Source of the DNA: Alviniconcha marisindica
Taxonomy: Eukaryota; Mollusca; Gastropoda; Provannidae
DNA length: 64,000 nucleotides
NCBI GenBank assembly: GCA_018857735.1
Contig: JABMCL010000181.1
Span: forward strand, 36,001-100,000
Direction: 5' to 3'
Position numbers and translations under genes: made by a program
Shown: piece after piece, positions 52,064 through 62,803 of the stretch
Layout: every line of letters starts with the position of its first letter
How positions within the stretch are numbered: position 1 is the stretch's first letter
Notes under the pieces: model-generated
Database searches by the model: none
What the model saw: only the letters and a program-made list of their open reading frames with translations
What the model was told of the DNA's origin: nothing

Positions 52064-52388
52064 AGATCCAAACACATAAAAGGTTCAAAAGAACGCGATT
52101 TATTAAGACAAGACAAAACCAGCAAAATTTCGGGGTAATCCACTTTGTCAAGCTAAAAAACGACACTTAATCGATCCCTCCAAGAACTGAACAGGAAAAT
52201 AACATAACTCAACCAAACAGGTCAGTGATTTAGCTTTCCATCTCATTTTTCATTATTATTTTTTAACCTTCTTACTGTTGTTTAAGTGTCGTTTTGTAGG
52301 TTGACAAAGGGTATTACCCGAAAATTTGCTGGTTTTGTCTTGTCCTAATAAATAGCGTTCTTTTGAACCTGTTACGTGTTTGAATCCC
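52064..52388. mobile_element. Inverted pair of a dispersed repeat with a hairpin-GAAA motif
   Basis: The arm at 52064-52170 (CCAAACACATAAAAGGTTC, AAGAACGCGATTTATTAAG, TCGGGGTAATCCACTTTG) is inverted at 52281-52388 (TTGACAAAGGGTATTACCCG, CTAATAAATAGCGTTC). A third copy lies at 23170-23285. Each contains a short hairpin immediately followed by GAAA. The arrangement recalls inverted pseudo-LTR fragments of Penelope-like elements, which is inference. Confidence 0.6.
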
Positions 52389-52679
52389 AAAAATTCCATC
52401 ATAAAAAAACCAGTCCAATCCAAACAAACAATTTTATTTTACAAAACATTGATCGGCCACACGCGCACAATAAAACTATCTTCACAACATCCCACAGCGG
52501 CTCACACGCTTATGCATTGAGCTGTGCTCAGAGCGATGGGTTCCATGAATTGCAGAGCGGCAGCCATGAATATCCTGAGCGAGGCAGCCATGTGACATCG
52601 AGTCAGGATCCAACATAGCCATGACCCAGGCAGCCGTGCACATAGCCAACACAAACAACCCCATACACCACATCGGCGC

Positions 52680-52742
52680 GCCACAACACACACACACACA
52701 CACCACCACCACACACACACACACACACAACACACATCGCGC

Positions 52743-52803
<61 letters not shown>
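52680..52803. repeat. CA microsatellite
   Basis: CA with CACCACCACC and CGCGCCGCGCG interruptions. Confidence 0.95.
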
Positions 52804-52804
<1 letters not shown>

Positions 52805-53410
52805 ATAAATAGCCTGATCACTCTCACTCAGGAATAGCCAGACCACACACACTCATCATAAATAGCCAGACCACACTCACTCATCATAAATAGCCAGACC
52901 ACACTCACTCATCATAAATAGCCAGACCACACTCACCCATCATGAATAGCCAGACCACACTCACCCATCATGAATAGCCAGACCACACTCACTCATCATA
53001 AATAGCCAGACCACACTCACTCATCATAAATAGCCAGACCACACTCACTCATCATAAATAGCCAGACCACACTCACTCTCATAAATAGCCAGACCCATAC
53101 TCATCATAAAGCCAGACCACACTCACCCGTCATGAATAGCCAGACCACACTCACCCATCATGAATAGCCAGACCACACTTACTCATCCTGAACAGCCACA
53201 CCACACTCACCCATCATAAATAGCCAGACCACACTCACTCATCACGAATAGCCAGACTACACTCTCTCACCACGAAAAGCCAGACCACACTCACTCACCA
53301 CGAAAAGGCAGACCACACTCACTCATCACGAATAGCCAGACCACACTCACTCACCACGAAAAGCCAGACCACACTCACTCATCACGAATAGCCAGACTAC
53401 ACTCACTCAC
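52805..53410. repeat. 29-bp minisatellite abutting the transporter exon donor
   Basis: On the sense (minus) strand units read GGCTATTTATGATGAGTGAG then TGTGGTCT, against GCTATCTATGGTCAGTGAG then TGAGTGTAGTCT at the exon end and donor. About 20 units; those nearest the exon are the most exon-like. Confidence 0.85.
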
Positions 53411-53652
53411 TGACCATAGATAGCGGGGCCAGCCATGATGCCGACAGCCATAGCCACACTGGCCAGACCGAAGGAGGAAGCCAGCCGCTCCTTGCCGAGA
53501 AAGTCGACGAGGATGACGGCGATGAGGGCGATGAAACAGCCGCCGCAGAAGCCGAAGCCGCAGGAGAAGGCGACGAGGCCTTGGAAGGTCTTCATTCTGG
53601 GCAGCATGGTGCACAGCAGGCCAGCCACGGCCAGACTGACCATGAACCCGTA
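53411..53652 (-). CDS. SLC16-type transporter, exon with helices 9-11
   Basis: After a TGTCCTCAG acceptor the exon opens in phase 0 with YGFMVSLAVAGLL (helix 9), then FQGLVAFSCGFGFCGG and FIALIAVILVDFLG (helix 10) and KERLASSFGLASVAMAVGI with GPAIYG (helix 11 and the GPP-like family signature). The 3' border is either 53415 (TATG|GTCAGT, phase 1) or 53411 (GGTCA|GTGAGT, phase 2); the sequence does not decide. Helix 12 and the C-terminal tail are missing from this exon, and no convincing exon for them was found at lower coordinates. Both edges of this exon adjoin tandem arrays whose units copy the splice sites themselves. Confidence 0.9.
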
Positions 53653-54480
53653 CTGAGGACAGAGAGTACAGACTGACTATGAACCCGTACTAAGGACAAG
53701 AGAGTACAGACTGACCATGAACCTGTACTGAGGACATAATACAGTAAGTAAGTTGGTGTTTTACGCCCAGTCAACCGGTGCAGTTATATCAGGGCGATGG
53801 ACATAATACAGACTGACCATGAATCCGGACTGAGGACAGAATACAGACTGAACTTGAACCCGTACTGAGGACAGAGAGTACAGACTGACCATGAACCCGG
53901 ACTGAGGACAGAGTACAGACTGACCATGAACCCGTATTGAGGGCAGAGAACACAGACTGACCATGAACCCATACTGAGGACAAAGTACAGACTGACCATG
54001 AACCCGTACTGAGGACAGAGAGTACAGACTGACCATGAACCCGGACTGAGGACATAATACAGACTGACCATGAACCCGGACTGAGGACAGAGTACAGACT
54101 GACCATGAACCCGTACTAAGGAGAGAGAGAATACATACTGACCATGAACCCGTACTGAGGACATAATACAGACTGACCATGAGCCCGTGCTGAAGACAGA
54201 GTGTACAGACTGACCATGAACCCGTGCTAAGGAAAGAATACAGACTGACCATGAACCCGTGCTGAGGACAGAGAGTACAGACTAACCAAGAACCCGGACT
54301 GAGGACAGAGTACAGACTGACCATGAACCCGTACTGAGGACAGAGAGTACAGACTGACCATGAACCCGTACTGAGGACAGAGAGTACATACTGACCATGA
54401 ACCCGTACTCAGGACAGAGTACAGACTGACCATGAACCCGTACTGAGGACAGAGAGTACAGACTGACCGTGAACCCGTAA
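53653..54480. repeat. About 37-bp minisatellite copying the transporter exon acceptor
   Basis: On the sense strand each unit contains TCTGTCCTCAG followed by TACGGGTTCATGGTCAGTCT, identical to the real acceptor and first 20 exon bases at 53652, then TACTC. About 20 copies. Open frames reading YGFMVSLYSLSSVRVHGQS are artefacts. Confidence 0.9.
53745..53798. mobile_element. 54-bp insertion with 13-bp flanking duplication inside an intron array
   Basis: The insert contains TTTTACGCCCAGTCAACC and ATATCAGGGCGATGG and is flanked by GGACATAATACAG at 53732-53744 and 53799-53811. TTTTACGCCCAGTCAACC also occurs at about 19058-19075, so it belongs to a dispersed repeat. The flank matches a normal variant of the surrounding array unit, so the duplication may partly reflect the array. 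Confidence 0.55.
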
Positions 54481-55205
54481 TGAAGATAGAGAGAAGAAAC
54501 CCGTACCGAGGAGACAGTGTACGAACCGTACTGAGGACCGAGATAAGAACCGTACTGAGGACAGAGTACGAACCGTACTGAGGACCAAGAGAAGAACCAT
54601 ACAGAGGACAAAGTACGAACCGTACTGAGGACAGAGAGAAGAACCGTACTGAGGACAGAGTACGAACCGTACCGAGAACCGAGATAAGAACCGTACTGAG
54701 GACCGAGAGAAGAACCGTACTGAGGACAGAGAGAAGAATCGTACTGAGGACAAAGTACGAACCGCACTGAGGATAGAGAGAAGAACCGTACTGAGGACAG
54801 AAAGAAGAACTGTACTAAGGACAAAGTACGAACCGTACTGAGGACAGAGAGAAGAACCGTACTGAGGACAGAAAGAAGAACTGTACTGAGGACAGAAAGA
54901 AGAACCGTACTGAGGATAGAGAGAAGAACCGTACTGAGGACAGAGAGAATAACCGTACTGAGGACAAAGTACGAACCGTACTGAGGACAGAGTACGAACC
55001 GTACTGAGGACAGAGAGAAGAACCGTACTGAGGACAGAGATAAGAACCGTACTGAGGACAGAGTACGAACCGTACTGAGGACAGAGAGAAGAACCGTACT
55101 GAGGACAGTCAGAAGAACCGTACTGAGGACAGACAGTGAACCGTACTGAGGACAGAAAGAAGAACCGTACTGAGGACAGAGAGAAGAACCGTACTGAAGA
55201 CAGAG
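54481..55205. repeat. 24-bp minisatellite derived from the acceptor array
   Basis: Units read GAACCGTACTGAGGACAGAG then AGAA; on the sense strand CTGTCCTCAGTACGGTTC keeps the acceptor and the first exon bases. About 30 copies continue the array at 53653-54480 with a shortened unit. Confidence 0.85.
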
Positions 55206-55306
55206 AGAACTGAGCGAGGCTGAGGAAGAGGACAAGAACAAGGAGGAGGGGAAGGCGGAAAAAAAGTCAACTGGTTTAGTCATTAAAAAAAACGACAGAA
55301 ACAAAC

Positions 55307-55924
<618 letters not shown>

Positions 55925-55974
55925 AACAGCAACACGTTTGACTTTACTTCTAACAGTATCCCCTTTGTATTTAC

Positions 55975-56091
55975 CTTGCGAGGAAAGAGGCGGAGGTCAG
56001 AGAACCAGCCAATGAATATCCTGCCCACCAGGTCCGTCAGGCCGATAATGGACACCATGAAGGCTGCCGTCGTCTTGTCCAGACCCACCTC
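55975..56091 (-). CDS. SLC16-type transporter, exon with helix 8
   Basis: The exon is 117 bases, 39 codons, phase 0 at both ends, with a CGCAAG|GTAAAT donor. The peptide reads EVGLDKTTAAF and continues MVSIIGLTDLVGRIFIGWFSD, typical of MCT helix 8. The DLVGR spacing matches the aspartate-arginine pair of MCT1 helix 8 (Asp302 and Arg306), known to be needed for proton-coupled transport, so the core is not obviously dead. The acceptor is a CAGCAG tandem (NAGNAG), so an isoform with one extra glutamine is possible. The donor-side intron runs quickly into a CA/CGCA tract. Confidence 0.9.
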
Positions 56092-56345
56092 CTGCTGACG
56101 TCATCACCACCATCACCGTTACCTTTCTGGCTGTCATCATAGTTCCTAGTCAAACTGTCATTTTGACGTCACTAAATTTAACGTCATCTGTCACAGTCGT
56201 CGTCCTTCAGACGTGGGAGCTCCAGAAGTAACCGAACACTGCAAACCTTTTGAGGCTACACCGTCGAAAATGACTGTGAATGTACAATGTCGATGATGAT
56301 GTACAACGGACAAGATGATGATGATGATGATGATGATATCGATAT

Positions 56346-56525
56346 GATCCAGAAGCCAAGACGTGGATCTATCGATAGGATCCAGAAGCCAAGACGTGGA
56401 TCTATCGATAGGATCCAGAAGCCAAGACGTGGATCTATCGATAGGATCCAGAAGCCAAGACGTGGATCTATCGATAGGATCCAGAAGCCAAGACGTGGAT
56501 CTATCGATAGGATCCAGAAGCCAAG
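56346..56525. repeat. 33-bp repeat, 5-6 near-identical copies
   Basis: The unit is GATCCAGAAGCCAAGACGTG then GATCTATCGATAG; copies are identical, implying recent expansion. Confidence 0.9.
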
Positions 56526-56529
56526 ACAA

Positions 56530-57309
56530 TCCAAACCAGCCAGGGCTAGGAGTGGAACGCGTGCTTTTCACAGCACGGAATTGTGCGTGGCTGCTGAAGC
56601 AAGGCTCTTTGAAACAACGGAGTAATTGTTTTGTCTGGCGAGTCCAATCAGTAACGACTATCCGGAAACGTTTGCAGCACCCCTAGTATTACGTCTTCCT
56701 TTATAACCAGCACTTTGGCTTAAAGGATTATGCTGGTTTGACCAAAATACACATTTTCGTTGGGGTTTACAGCTGGGTATCAGTGCTCCAGAAGTGATCA
56801 CGCAAAAACTGCTCTGGGGTGTTTTTCGTATACATGTATTGGAAAATGACTGTTATGCAAGGACTCCTGCCATAATGTGAAACACTCCCATCTATGCCGA
56901 AAACACTCGTGAGTGCCTTTTCACCCATGCCCTTTTTTGTCTTCGGCCCCTCTGCAAGAAGTGACCTTCCACTTCCCCTTCGACAGAAGCCATATCTGGA
57001 CTCATTCAGATCTAAACTCGACGCATCTTTTTTTGCAAAACAGTAGACCTGCCATGTTTTTCGCTCCGCACTGCTATCTTCCTCCGCCTCAAGTCCCTAT
57101 TTGTTGTCTGCAAATTAGGTTGTGAATAGTCAATGTACTCGTCTGTGCGGGTGTGTGCGTCTTTGCGCTTAATAATAATAATGGGACATTTATCAGCGCA
57201 CTACCTAGCAAGGATTTTTAACAGCCCAAGGCGAGTACAGAAACAATACAAGACAACAATGACAATGTGCTACAACATAAGGCTGAAAAAGAAAGCAGAA
57301 AACAGAATA
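56530..57309. other. Unique part of the transporter intron
   Basis: No exon recognised. Confidence 0.5.
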
Positions 57310-57371
57310 TATGTGTGTGTGTGTGTGTGTGTGCGTGCGTGTCGTGCGTGCGTGCGTGCGTGCGTGCGTGC

Positions 57372-57402
<31 letters not shown>
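57310..57402. repeat. GT/TGCG tract in transporter intron
   Basis: GT, CGTG and GCGC units. Confidence 0.9.
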
Positions 57403-57955
57403 AATGCAGAAGAGGAGTAGGACTGGCAGTTGAAACAAAGAAGTTAGGAGCTTGGTCCGAGGGCTGCGAGGAAAAGTGTGGTGTTGAGCATTGAACTGGG
57501 GTGGTGTAAGAGCATAGCGCACAGAGTACCACGTGACGGGGAAAGCACCGCCTTGCCATGGGGACTTGGTCTTCTCTTCTGGAAACCGAAAAGTGCGGGT
57601 GTCAGCAGAGGAACGCAGTGGACAGGAAGGGATGTAGACTACCGGTGAAGCAGATCAGACAAGTAAAGCAGGGCTGTTTTTGAGGCTCCATCATAGCACA
57701 TGGAAGAAACTTCATATTAAACTCTTCGGGCTACTGGAATTCGCTGTATACACCTGCCTGCGGTATCCACTCGCCAAAAAACCCCTTTAAGGCCTCTGCA
57801 TTCGATAAAAGGGGGGCACTGAGAACCCAGAATCGATGAGATAAACCACGGGCTCTATCTACCTTTGACAATTAGCGTGTTGCCAGGATACACAAAGCTC
57901 CACCCACTCAGTGACGTACTCCGACAAATCTATAAATAGAGGCAAACATGTCACC
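57403..57955. other. Unique part of the transporter intron
   Basis: No exon recognised. Confidence 0.5.
57928..57942 (+). promoter_or_regulatory. TATA-box-like word
   Basis: CTATAAATAGAGG matches a strong TATA consensus just upstream of the MITE-like element in the transporter intron. No transcript start or coding exon follows, so it is probably fortuitous. Confidence 0.2.
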
Positions 57956-58576
57956 GTAAAGCCTGTTCTTAATTGGGCGAATGCTTCTTCGCGAACCTAG
58001 TTGGAAGTATTCGGCGGACCTATCTGGTTCTTAATTGGGCGAACTTTTCTTCGCGAACCTAGTTGGAAGTATTCGTCGAAGCTATATTTGGGGTCCAAAA
58101 AGCTTCGCTCAACATGTTCTGGGAACATTCGCCCTATTCGACGATCATTGTCTCTGACTGGCTGAGAGCAGAGCTCTCCTGTGGATGAAGAAAAATAAAA
58201 ATGGATGACGGTGTCGCTGGTTCTTCACTCGCTTCGGAGGGAATTTGTTTATTTGTCGACTTGTGGGAGGCGCAGCCTTGTCTCGGAGACCCAGAATGAG
58301 ATAGTATTTAGTTGAATTACCCTGTGAGGGATGATTAAAGTATATTGACTTGACTTTAGCCTACATTTTTTATCATGCTGTCTGCTGCGCGTCTGCCGCA
58401 AGTTCGGGCCGAAGCTTGCATCTCATTACAAGCCAGTTGAGAACGAAGTAAAGTTTGGACTGTCCGAACCATATTCGGCGAACTAAAAGTTCAATTAAGA
58501 AACGAATTATAGTTCGTCGAAGTGTCCGAAGTATGTTCGGCGAACAAACATTCGCTCAGTTAAGAACGGGCGTAAG
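57956..58576. mobile_element. 611-bp MITE-like element with inverted ends and short target duplication
   Basis: The ends GCCTGTTCTTAATTGGGCG at 57961 and the complement of GCCCGTTCTTAACTGAGCG at 58571 pair over about 30 bp, continuing through CGAATG and TTCGC-GAAC blocks. Flanks GTAAA and GTAAG give a 4-5 bp target duplication. The interior repeats the GTTCTTAATTGGGCGAA and GCGAACCTAGTTGGAAG block twice near the left end and carries diverged copies near the right end. It lies in the transporter intron between the helix 7 and helix 8 exons. Confidence 0.65.
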
Positions 58577-58983
58577 GTTCGAAAAAAGTGAGGCGGTGCC
58601 CCCGTGTTTAAAAGACGGACCGGCTGACATCGACTGATTTAGGAGTATTGTTTTTGCCTCACCACCTAAAACTTCAGCAAAGACAGAGAGCAGTTTGCTG
58701 TGTCGTTGGTCAGACAACAAACTGCATAGCTGTTCACCGCGCACAATGCTCGAGAGACCACTCGTGTTGACAGGGAAGATGCCATTTACAGATCTCTAGT
58801 GCGCATGCCCACCCAGACGTGGTAAGCTAACGACTGACTACTTATCCGAGTACTAAAGGGTGAGAGTGACCGTGTGCCTTTATCACAACATTTTCCACAT
58901 AGCATCATATCATATCAATACGGTGAAGAGTTCCCAAAAAGATTTCGAAGAAGAGAGAAAAATGGGGCGGGGGAAAAGGCGGG
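58577..58983. other. Unique part of the transporter intron
   Basis: No exon recognised. Confidence 0.5.
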
Positions 58984-58985
58984 AT

Positions 58986-59016
<31 letters not shown>
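58984..59016. repeat. Poly-G run of about 30 bases
   Basis: Uninterrupted G, immediately before the 57-bp array. Confidence 0.9.
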
Positions 59017-59054
59017 GTCTGCGCGTCCTTATGGGCTAATCGCATCTGTCACTC

Positions 59055-59860
59055 GGAGTTTGGCGACACCTTAATAGGCTCTTTCGCTCTCACCACCACG
59101 TGGTGATATGTGTTGTTTGGTGACACCTTAATAGGCTCTTTCGCTCTCACCACCACGTGGTGATATGTGTTGTTTGGTGACACCTTAATAGGCTCTTTCG
59201 CTCTCACCACCACGTGGTGATATGTGTTGTTTGGTGACACCTTAATAGGCTCTTTCGCTCTCACCACCACGTGGTGATATGTGTTGTTTGGTGACACCTT
59301 AATAGGCTCTTTCGCTCTCACCACCACGTGGTGATATGTGTTGTTTGGCGACACCTTAATAGGCTCTTTCGCTCTCACCACCACGTGGTGATATGTGTTG
59401 TTTGGCGACACCTTAAAAGGCTCTTTCGCTTTCACCAGCATGTGGTGGTCTGTGTTGTTTGGCGACACCGTAATAGGCTCTTTCGCTCTCACCACCACGT
59501 GGTGATATGTGTTGTTTGGCGACACCTTAATAGGCTCTTTCGCTCTCACCACCACGTGGTGATATGTGTTGTTTGGCGACACCTTAATAGGCTCTTTCGC
59601 TCTCACCAGCATGTGGTGGTCTGTGTTGTTTGGCGACACCGTAATAGGCTCTTTCGCTCTCACCAGCACGTGGTGATCTGTGTTGTTTGGCGACACCGTA
59701 ATAGGCTCTTTCGCTTTCACCAGCATGTGGTGGTCTGTGTTGTTTGGCGACACCGTAATAGGCTCTTTCGCTCTCACCAGCATGTGGTGATCTGTGTTGT
59801 TTGGCGACACCGTAATAGGCTCTTTCGCTCTCACCAGCATGTGGTGGTCTGTGTTGACTG
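59055..59860. repeat. 57-bp minisatellite, about 14 copies
   Basis: The unit contains TTTGGCGACACCTTAATAGG, CTCTTTCGCTCTCACCACC and ACGTGGTGATATGTGTTG. The CACCACGTGGTG core is a palindrome with an E-box (CACGTG) in most units. Confidence 0.9.
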
Positions 59861-60150
59861 GCAAAATGCAAGATGATCCGACCACCACGTGGATGATCTG
59901 TGCTGACTGGCAAAATGCAAGATGATCTGACCACCTTGTGGGTGATCTGTGTTGACTGGCAAAATGCAAGATGATCTGATCACCATGTGGGTGATCTGTG
60001 TTTTCCCTGGCAAAATGCAAGATGATCTGATCACGATGTGGGTGATCTGTGTTGACTGGCAAAATGCAAGATGATCTGATCACCATGTGTTGCTGTGTTG
60101 ATTGACAAAGTGCACGATGATCTGGCCACCATGTGGTGACTGGCAAAATG
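59861..60150. repeat. 49-bp minisatellite, 6 copies
   Basis: The unit is GACTGGCAAAATGCAAGATG, ATCTGACCACCATGTGG and GTGATCTGTGTT. It follows the 57-bp array directly and shares the CACCAyGTGG word. Confidence 0.85.
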
Positions 60151-60495
60151 CACGATAATCTGCGTCTGATTCCGCTTTCAAATGATCGCCATTCGCCTCA
60201 TTTGATTGCAGCTAATCTATTTTGTCATTAGGTAATCAATTTGCGCAGGTAGGATACGTCATCCTGTTGTTGTTGTTTTCTTCTGTTTTTTTCTTCTTCT
60301 GTTTTTTTTTTTTTTTTTTGGGGGGGGGGGGTTGTTGTTGTGTGTTGTTGCTTTGTTTCGTTCTGTTGGTGTGCTTTAGCTTGTGAAGAAAGTATGGTCG
60401 AATTAAGCGCTCAGCGGCACACGTTTGCTGTCCTGCTGACTGGCTATAATTTGACTGAAGTCCGGAACGACTGACTTCCCGGATCCCTGTCTTAC
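60151..60495. other. Unique part of the transporter intron with T, G and GTT runs
   Basis: T run at 60303-60319, G run at 60320-60330. Confidence 0.5.
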
Positions 60496-60661
60496 CTGGC
60501 AGAAGGAAGGCAGTATGACGAAGATGTTGGGGTAGCCGAAGTTCATGCAGACGAGGGAGAGGAAGAAGACCAAGAAGACGGGGTTAAGCATCAGGGACAA
60601 GTCGAAGAGAGGAACACTCGTCTTCTTCCTCTCGCCCTTGTGGACAGTCTGCGCGGACAGC
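60496..60661 (-). CDS. SLC16-type transporter, exon with helix 7
   Basis: A TGTGCAG acceptor and a CCAG|GTAAGA donor bound 166 bases: one base completing a split arginine codon plus 55 codons, ending in phase 0. The peptide finishes the central loop (GERKKTS, then LFDLSLMLNP, where family members typically have a LFD..L.RNP-like run) and forms helix 7 (VFLVFFLSLVCMNFGY, then PNIFVILPSF). Phase agreement on both sides supports the borders. It is separated from the previous exon by a CA-rich intron of about 590 bases and from the next by a 4.4-kb intron full of tandem arrays and a MITE-like element. Confidence 0.88.
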
Positions 60662-60959
60662 CTGCACAGGCAATTCAGCACATTGCTAAAGGAGCTGCCA
60701 TGTTCGTGTGGCTGGTGTTGGTGACATCCAGTGTCTAGAGTAGACAGTTTCTTTTAAGGTTCGCCTGCGTGTGGAAGTGGAGTATCTCCTGGAGATACTG
60801 GAGCAGTAGTTTGGCAGCCTGTACATCCAGTGCCCCCCCATTTTACACACATGCCAAAACAGCACAGATACCCACAGACAATAGCAAAACCACATACGCT
60901 ATAACACACGCGTATGCAATCACAGACACGCATTATACTGACATACGCAAAAGCATACA

Positions 60960-61143
60960 CACATACACGCACACACACACACACACACAGTCGCACACAC
61001 GCACGCACGCACACACACACACACATGCGCCAAATGTGTTGCACACAAATACAGACACAAACACCCCCCCACCCCCCACCCCACCCACACACACACAAAC
61101 ATCTACCCCAAAACACACACACACACACACAAACATCTACCCC

Positions 61144-61221
<78 letters not shown>
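60960..61221. repeat. CA/CGCA tract in transporter intron
   Basis: CA tracts with ACATCTACCCCAAAACAC repeated twice; the tract ends about 28 bp from the exon donor. Confidence 0.95.
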
Positions 61222-61222
<1 letters not shown>

Positions 61223-61248
61223 GCACGCACTCGCTCACACCAGCTGAC

Positions 61249-62803
61249 CTGAAGATGGCTTTGAGACCACTGCCGCGTGATGTGTCGGACAAGGCATCCT
61301 CTTGAACCTCTTTGGCCGACACCACGATGTTCTGGAGCGACGCAAGGGCAAGGTCACCGGCGCTGGCGAACACGGACGACTCGCTGCGCCACGAGTCGGC
61401 CTCCGAGATCTGTCTGATGCGCCGCTGAAGGAACGATTCGTTCAGAGGCGGCGATGCCTGATGCCCCGCCTCCACAGAGTAGAACCGTTTCAGCGGGGCT
61501 TTCTCATTGGCTACGCGGGATGGCGAGGCCACGCCCACGTCACGCGTTTCCGACATGTAGCGCACGTTACTTGCCAGTAGAAGTTTTTTCCGCTCGTGCA
61601 TGAATTTGATGGGGTTGGCCACGTCAATGGCCTTGAAACTGCCGAATCTTCTGCCGGTTGTTTTGCTTTGCTCGTGTTTGCTGCTCTTTCTTTCAAGAGT
61701 GGCCGTGCCCCCGGCTTCCTGCTTAGCGGAGTTCTTGTCTAAAAGCAACAGCTCGATGGACTCTCCTCTCTGCAGCCTCCGCCTTTCCTCTTCTTCAATG
61801 GCTTGCTTCAGACTCTCTGGTAACCTAGTGTCCCACAATGCACTCGGGTGACGCTCGAGTATGGGGCGCCCTGTTTTGAAAGCCTGGCGCTTGACGCTTC
61901 CGGAGGTCTTCGATTTGGACGAGTCCCGGCGGAAGTGGAGTTTGAAACTTCCAGTTCTGTCCCGATCGCCACCTTTCTGTTTGAAGCTGCCGAACTGGGT
62001 TGTCATGCTGTTAAGGCTGGCGTTTCTGCACAGTTTCTTCTCCAAAGAGCTGCGAATTGTGTTGGACGAAACGTCCGCACTGCTTTCTGCGTCGATGGAC
62101 GCAGAAAGGAGGAGATCTCTGAGTCTTGGACAACGGTTGACCACAGATCCCTGCTGATAGTCTTCCACTCTCCGCAGGTTTGAACTTATTTTAGTGTCTT
62201 CTTCTCTCCCTGGATCCTGGCTTTTGGTGTCGGCCACTCCTTCAAGGTCGAGGTTTTTGTCAGCATCTCTAAGGGACGAGTGGTCTCGTTTTGGGAGTAA
62301 GTCTGAGCAACTTCCTACGTCTTTGTCACACTGAAAGCGACCATCGCTGACCGCCTCAGGATCGTTGGTCAGATCGTCGGCTCCCTCTTCATCGGACGTA
62401 GTGGGGCTTCCCACCTCCTCCTCTTCTTCCGACGCACGCTTGCAAGCTTCCTCTTCGGGCGCACGGCCCGCGACGCCTTCCTCTCCGGCCAGGCTCCGGC
62501 CGCTGCACTCCTCCTCGTGTGGGGCACACCTCCGGGTCGACCTTCGCCTCGGTCTCCGCTTGTAGCTGCTGAGCGGTCTGAAGAAGACGGCGCACAGACA
62601 CACGTGCAGCATGAGGGCGCCGATGAGGGCGAGGGCGCCGCGCAGGCCGTACTGGTTCAGCAGGTGCTGCATGAGGTTGGGCAGCAGGAAGGAGCCCACC
62701 GCGCTGCCGGAGACGGAGATGCCGTTGGCCAGGGCACGGCGGCGGGTGAAGTGATGGCCCACCAGCACCACGCTGGGGGCGTAGGCCAGGGCCGCACCTA
62801 GAC
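61249..62803 (-). CDS. SLC16-type monocarboxylate transporter, exon with helices 4-6 and long central loop
   Basis: This is a large internal exon of a major-facilitator transporter of the SLC16 (MCT) family, which moves monocarboxylates or related small molecules across membranes. It starts after a CCCCCCAG acceptor in phase 1 and ends at TTCAG|GTCAGC in phase 2, which fits the next exon. Residues 1-20 are helix 4 ([15 protein letters not shown], then [12 protein letters not shown], the MCT-like helix 4-5 turn), about 28-50 helix 5, and about 53-75 helix 6. The remaining roughly 440 residues are a hydrophilic, charged cytoplasmic loop with acidic runs, RRxS-like sites and three GSFK motifs (QFGSFK, TGSFK, RFGSFK). 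Vertebrate MCT loops are much shorter, so the loop is unusual. Helices 1-3 must be encoded above position 64000. The long open frame extending upstream of 62803 is intron read-through of a minisatellite and is not coding. Confidence 0.88.

Noticed and set aside
54282..55304. 340-codon minus-strand open frame (SSVRFFSLSSVRF)
   Set aside because: It is the 24-bp array read in one of its open phases, not a protein.
56287..56625. 112-codon plus-strand frame with RIQKPRRGSID repeats
   Set aside because: It is the 33-bp repeat in an open phase inside a transporter intron on the opposite strand.
59049..60146. 365-codon minus-strand open frame with repeated VRAKEPITVSPNNT
   Set aside because: The unit is 57 bp, a multiple of three, so the frame stays open by chance; no start, domain or conserved edge supports a gene.
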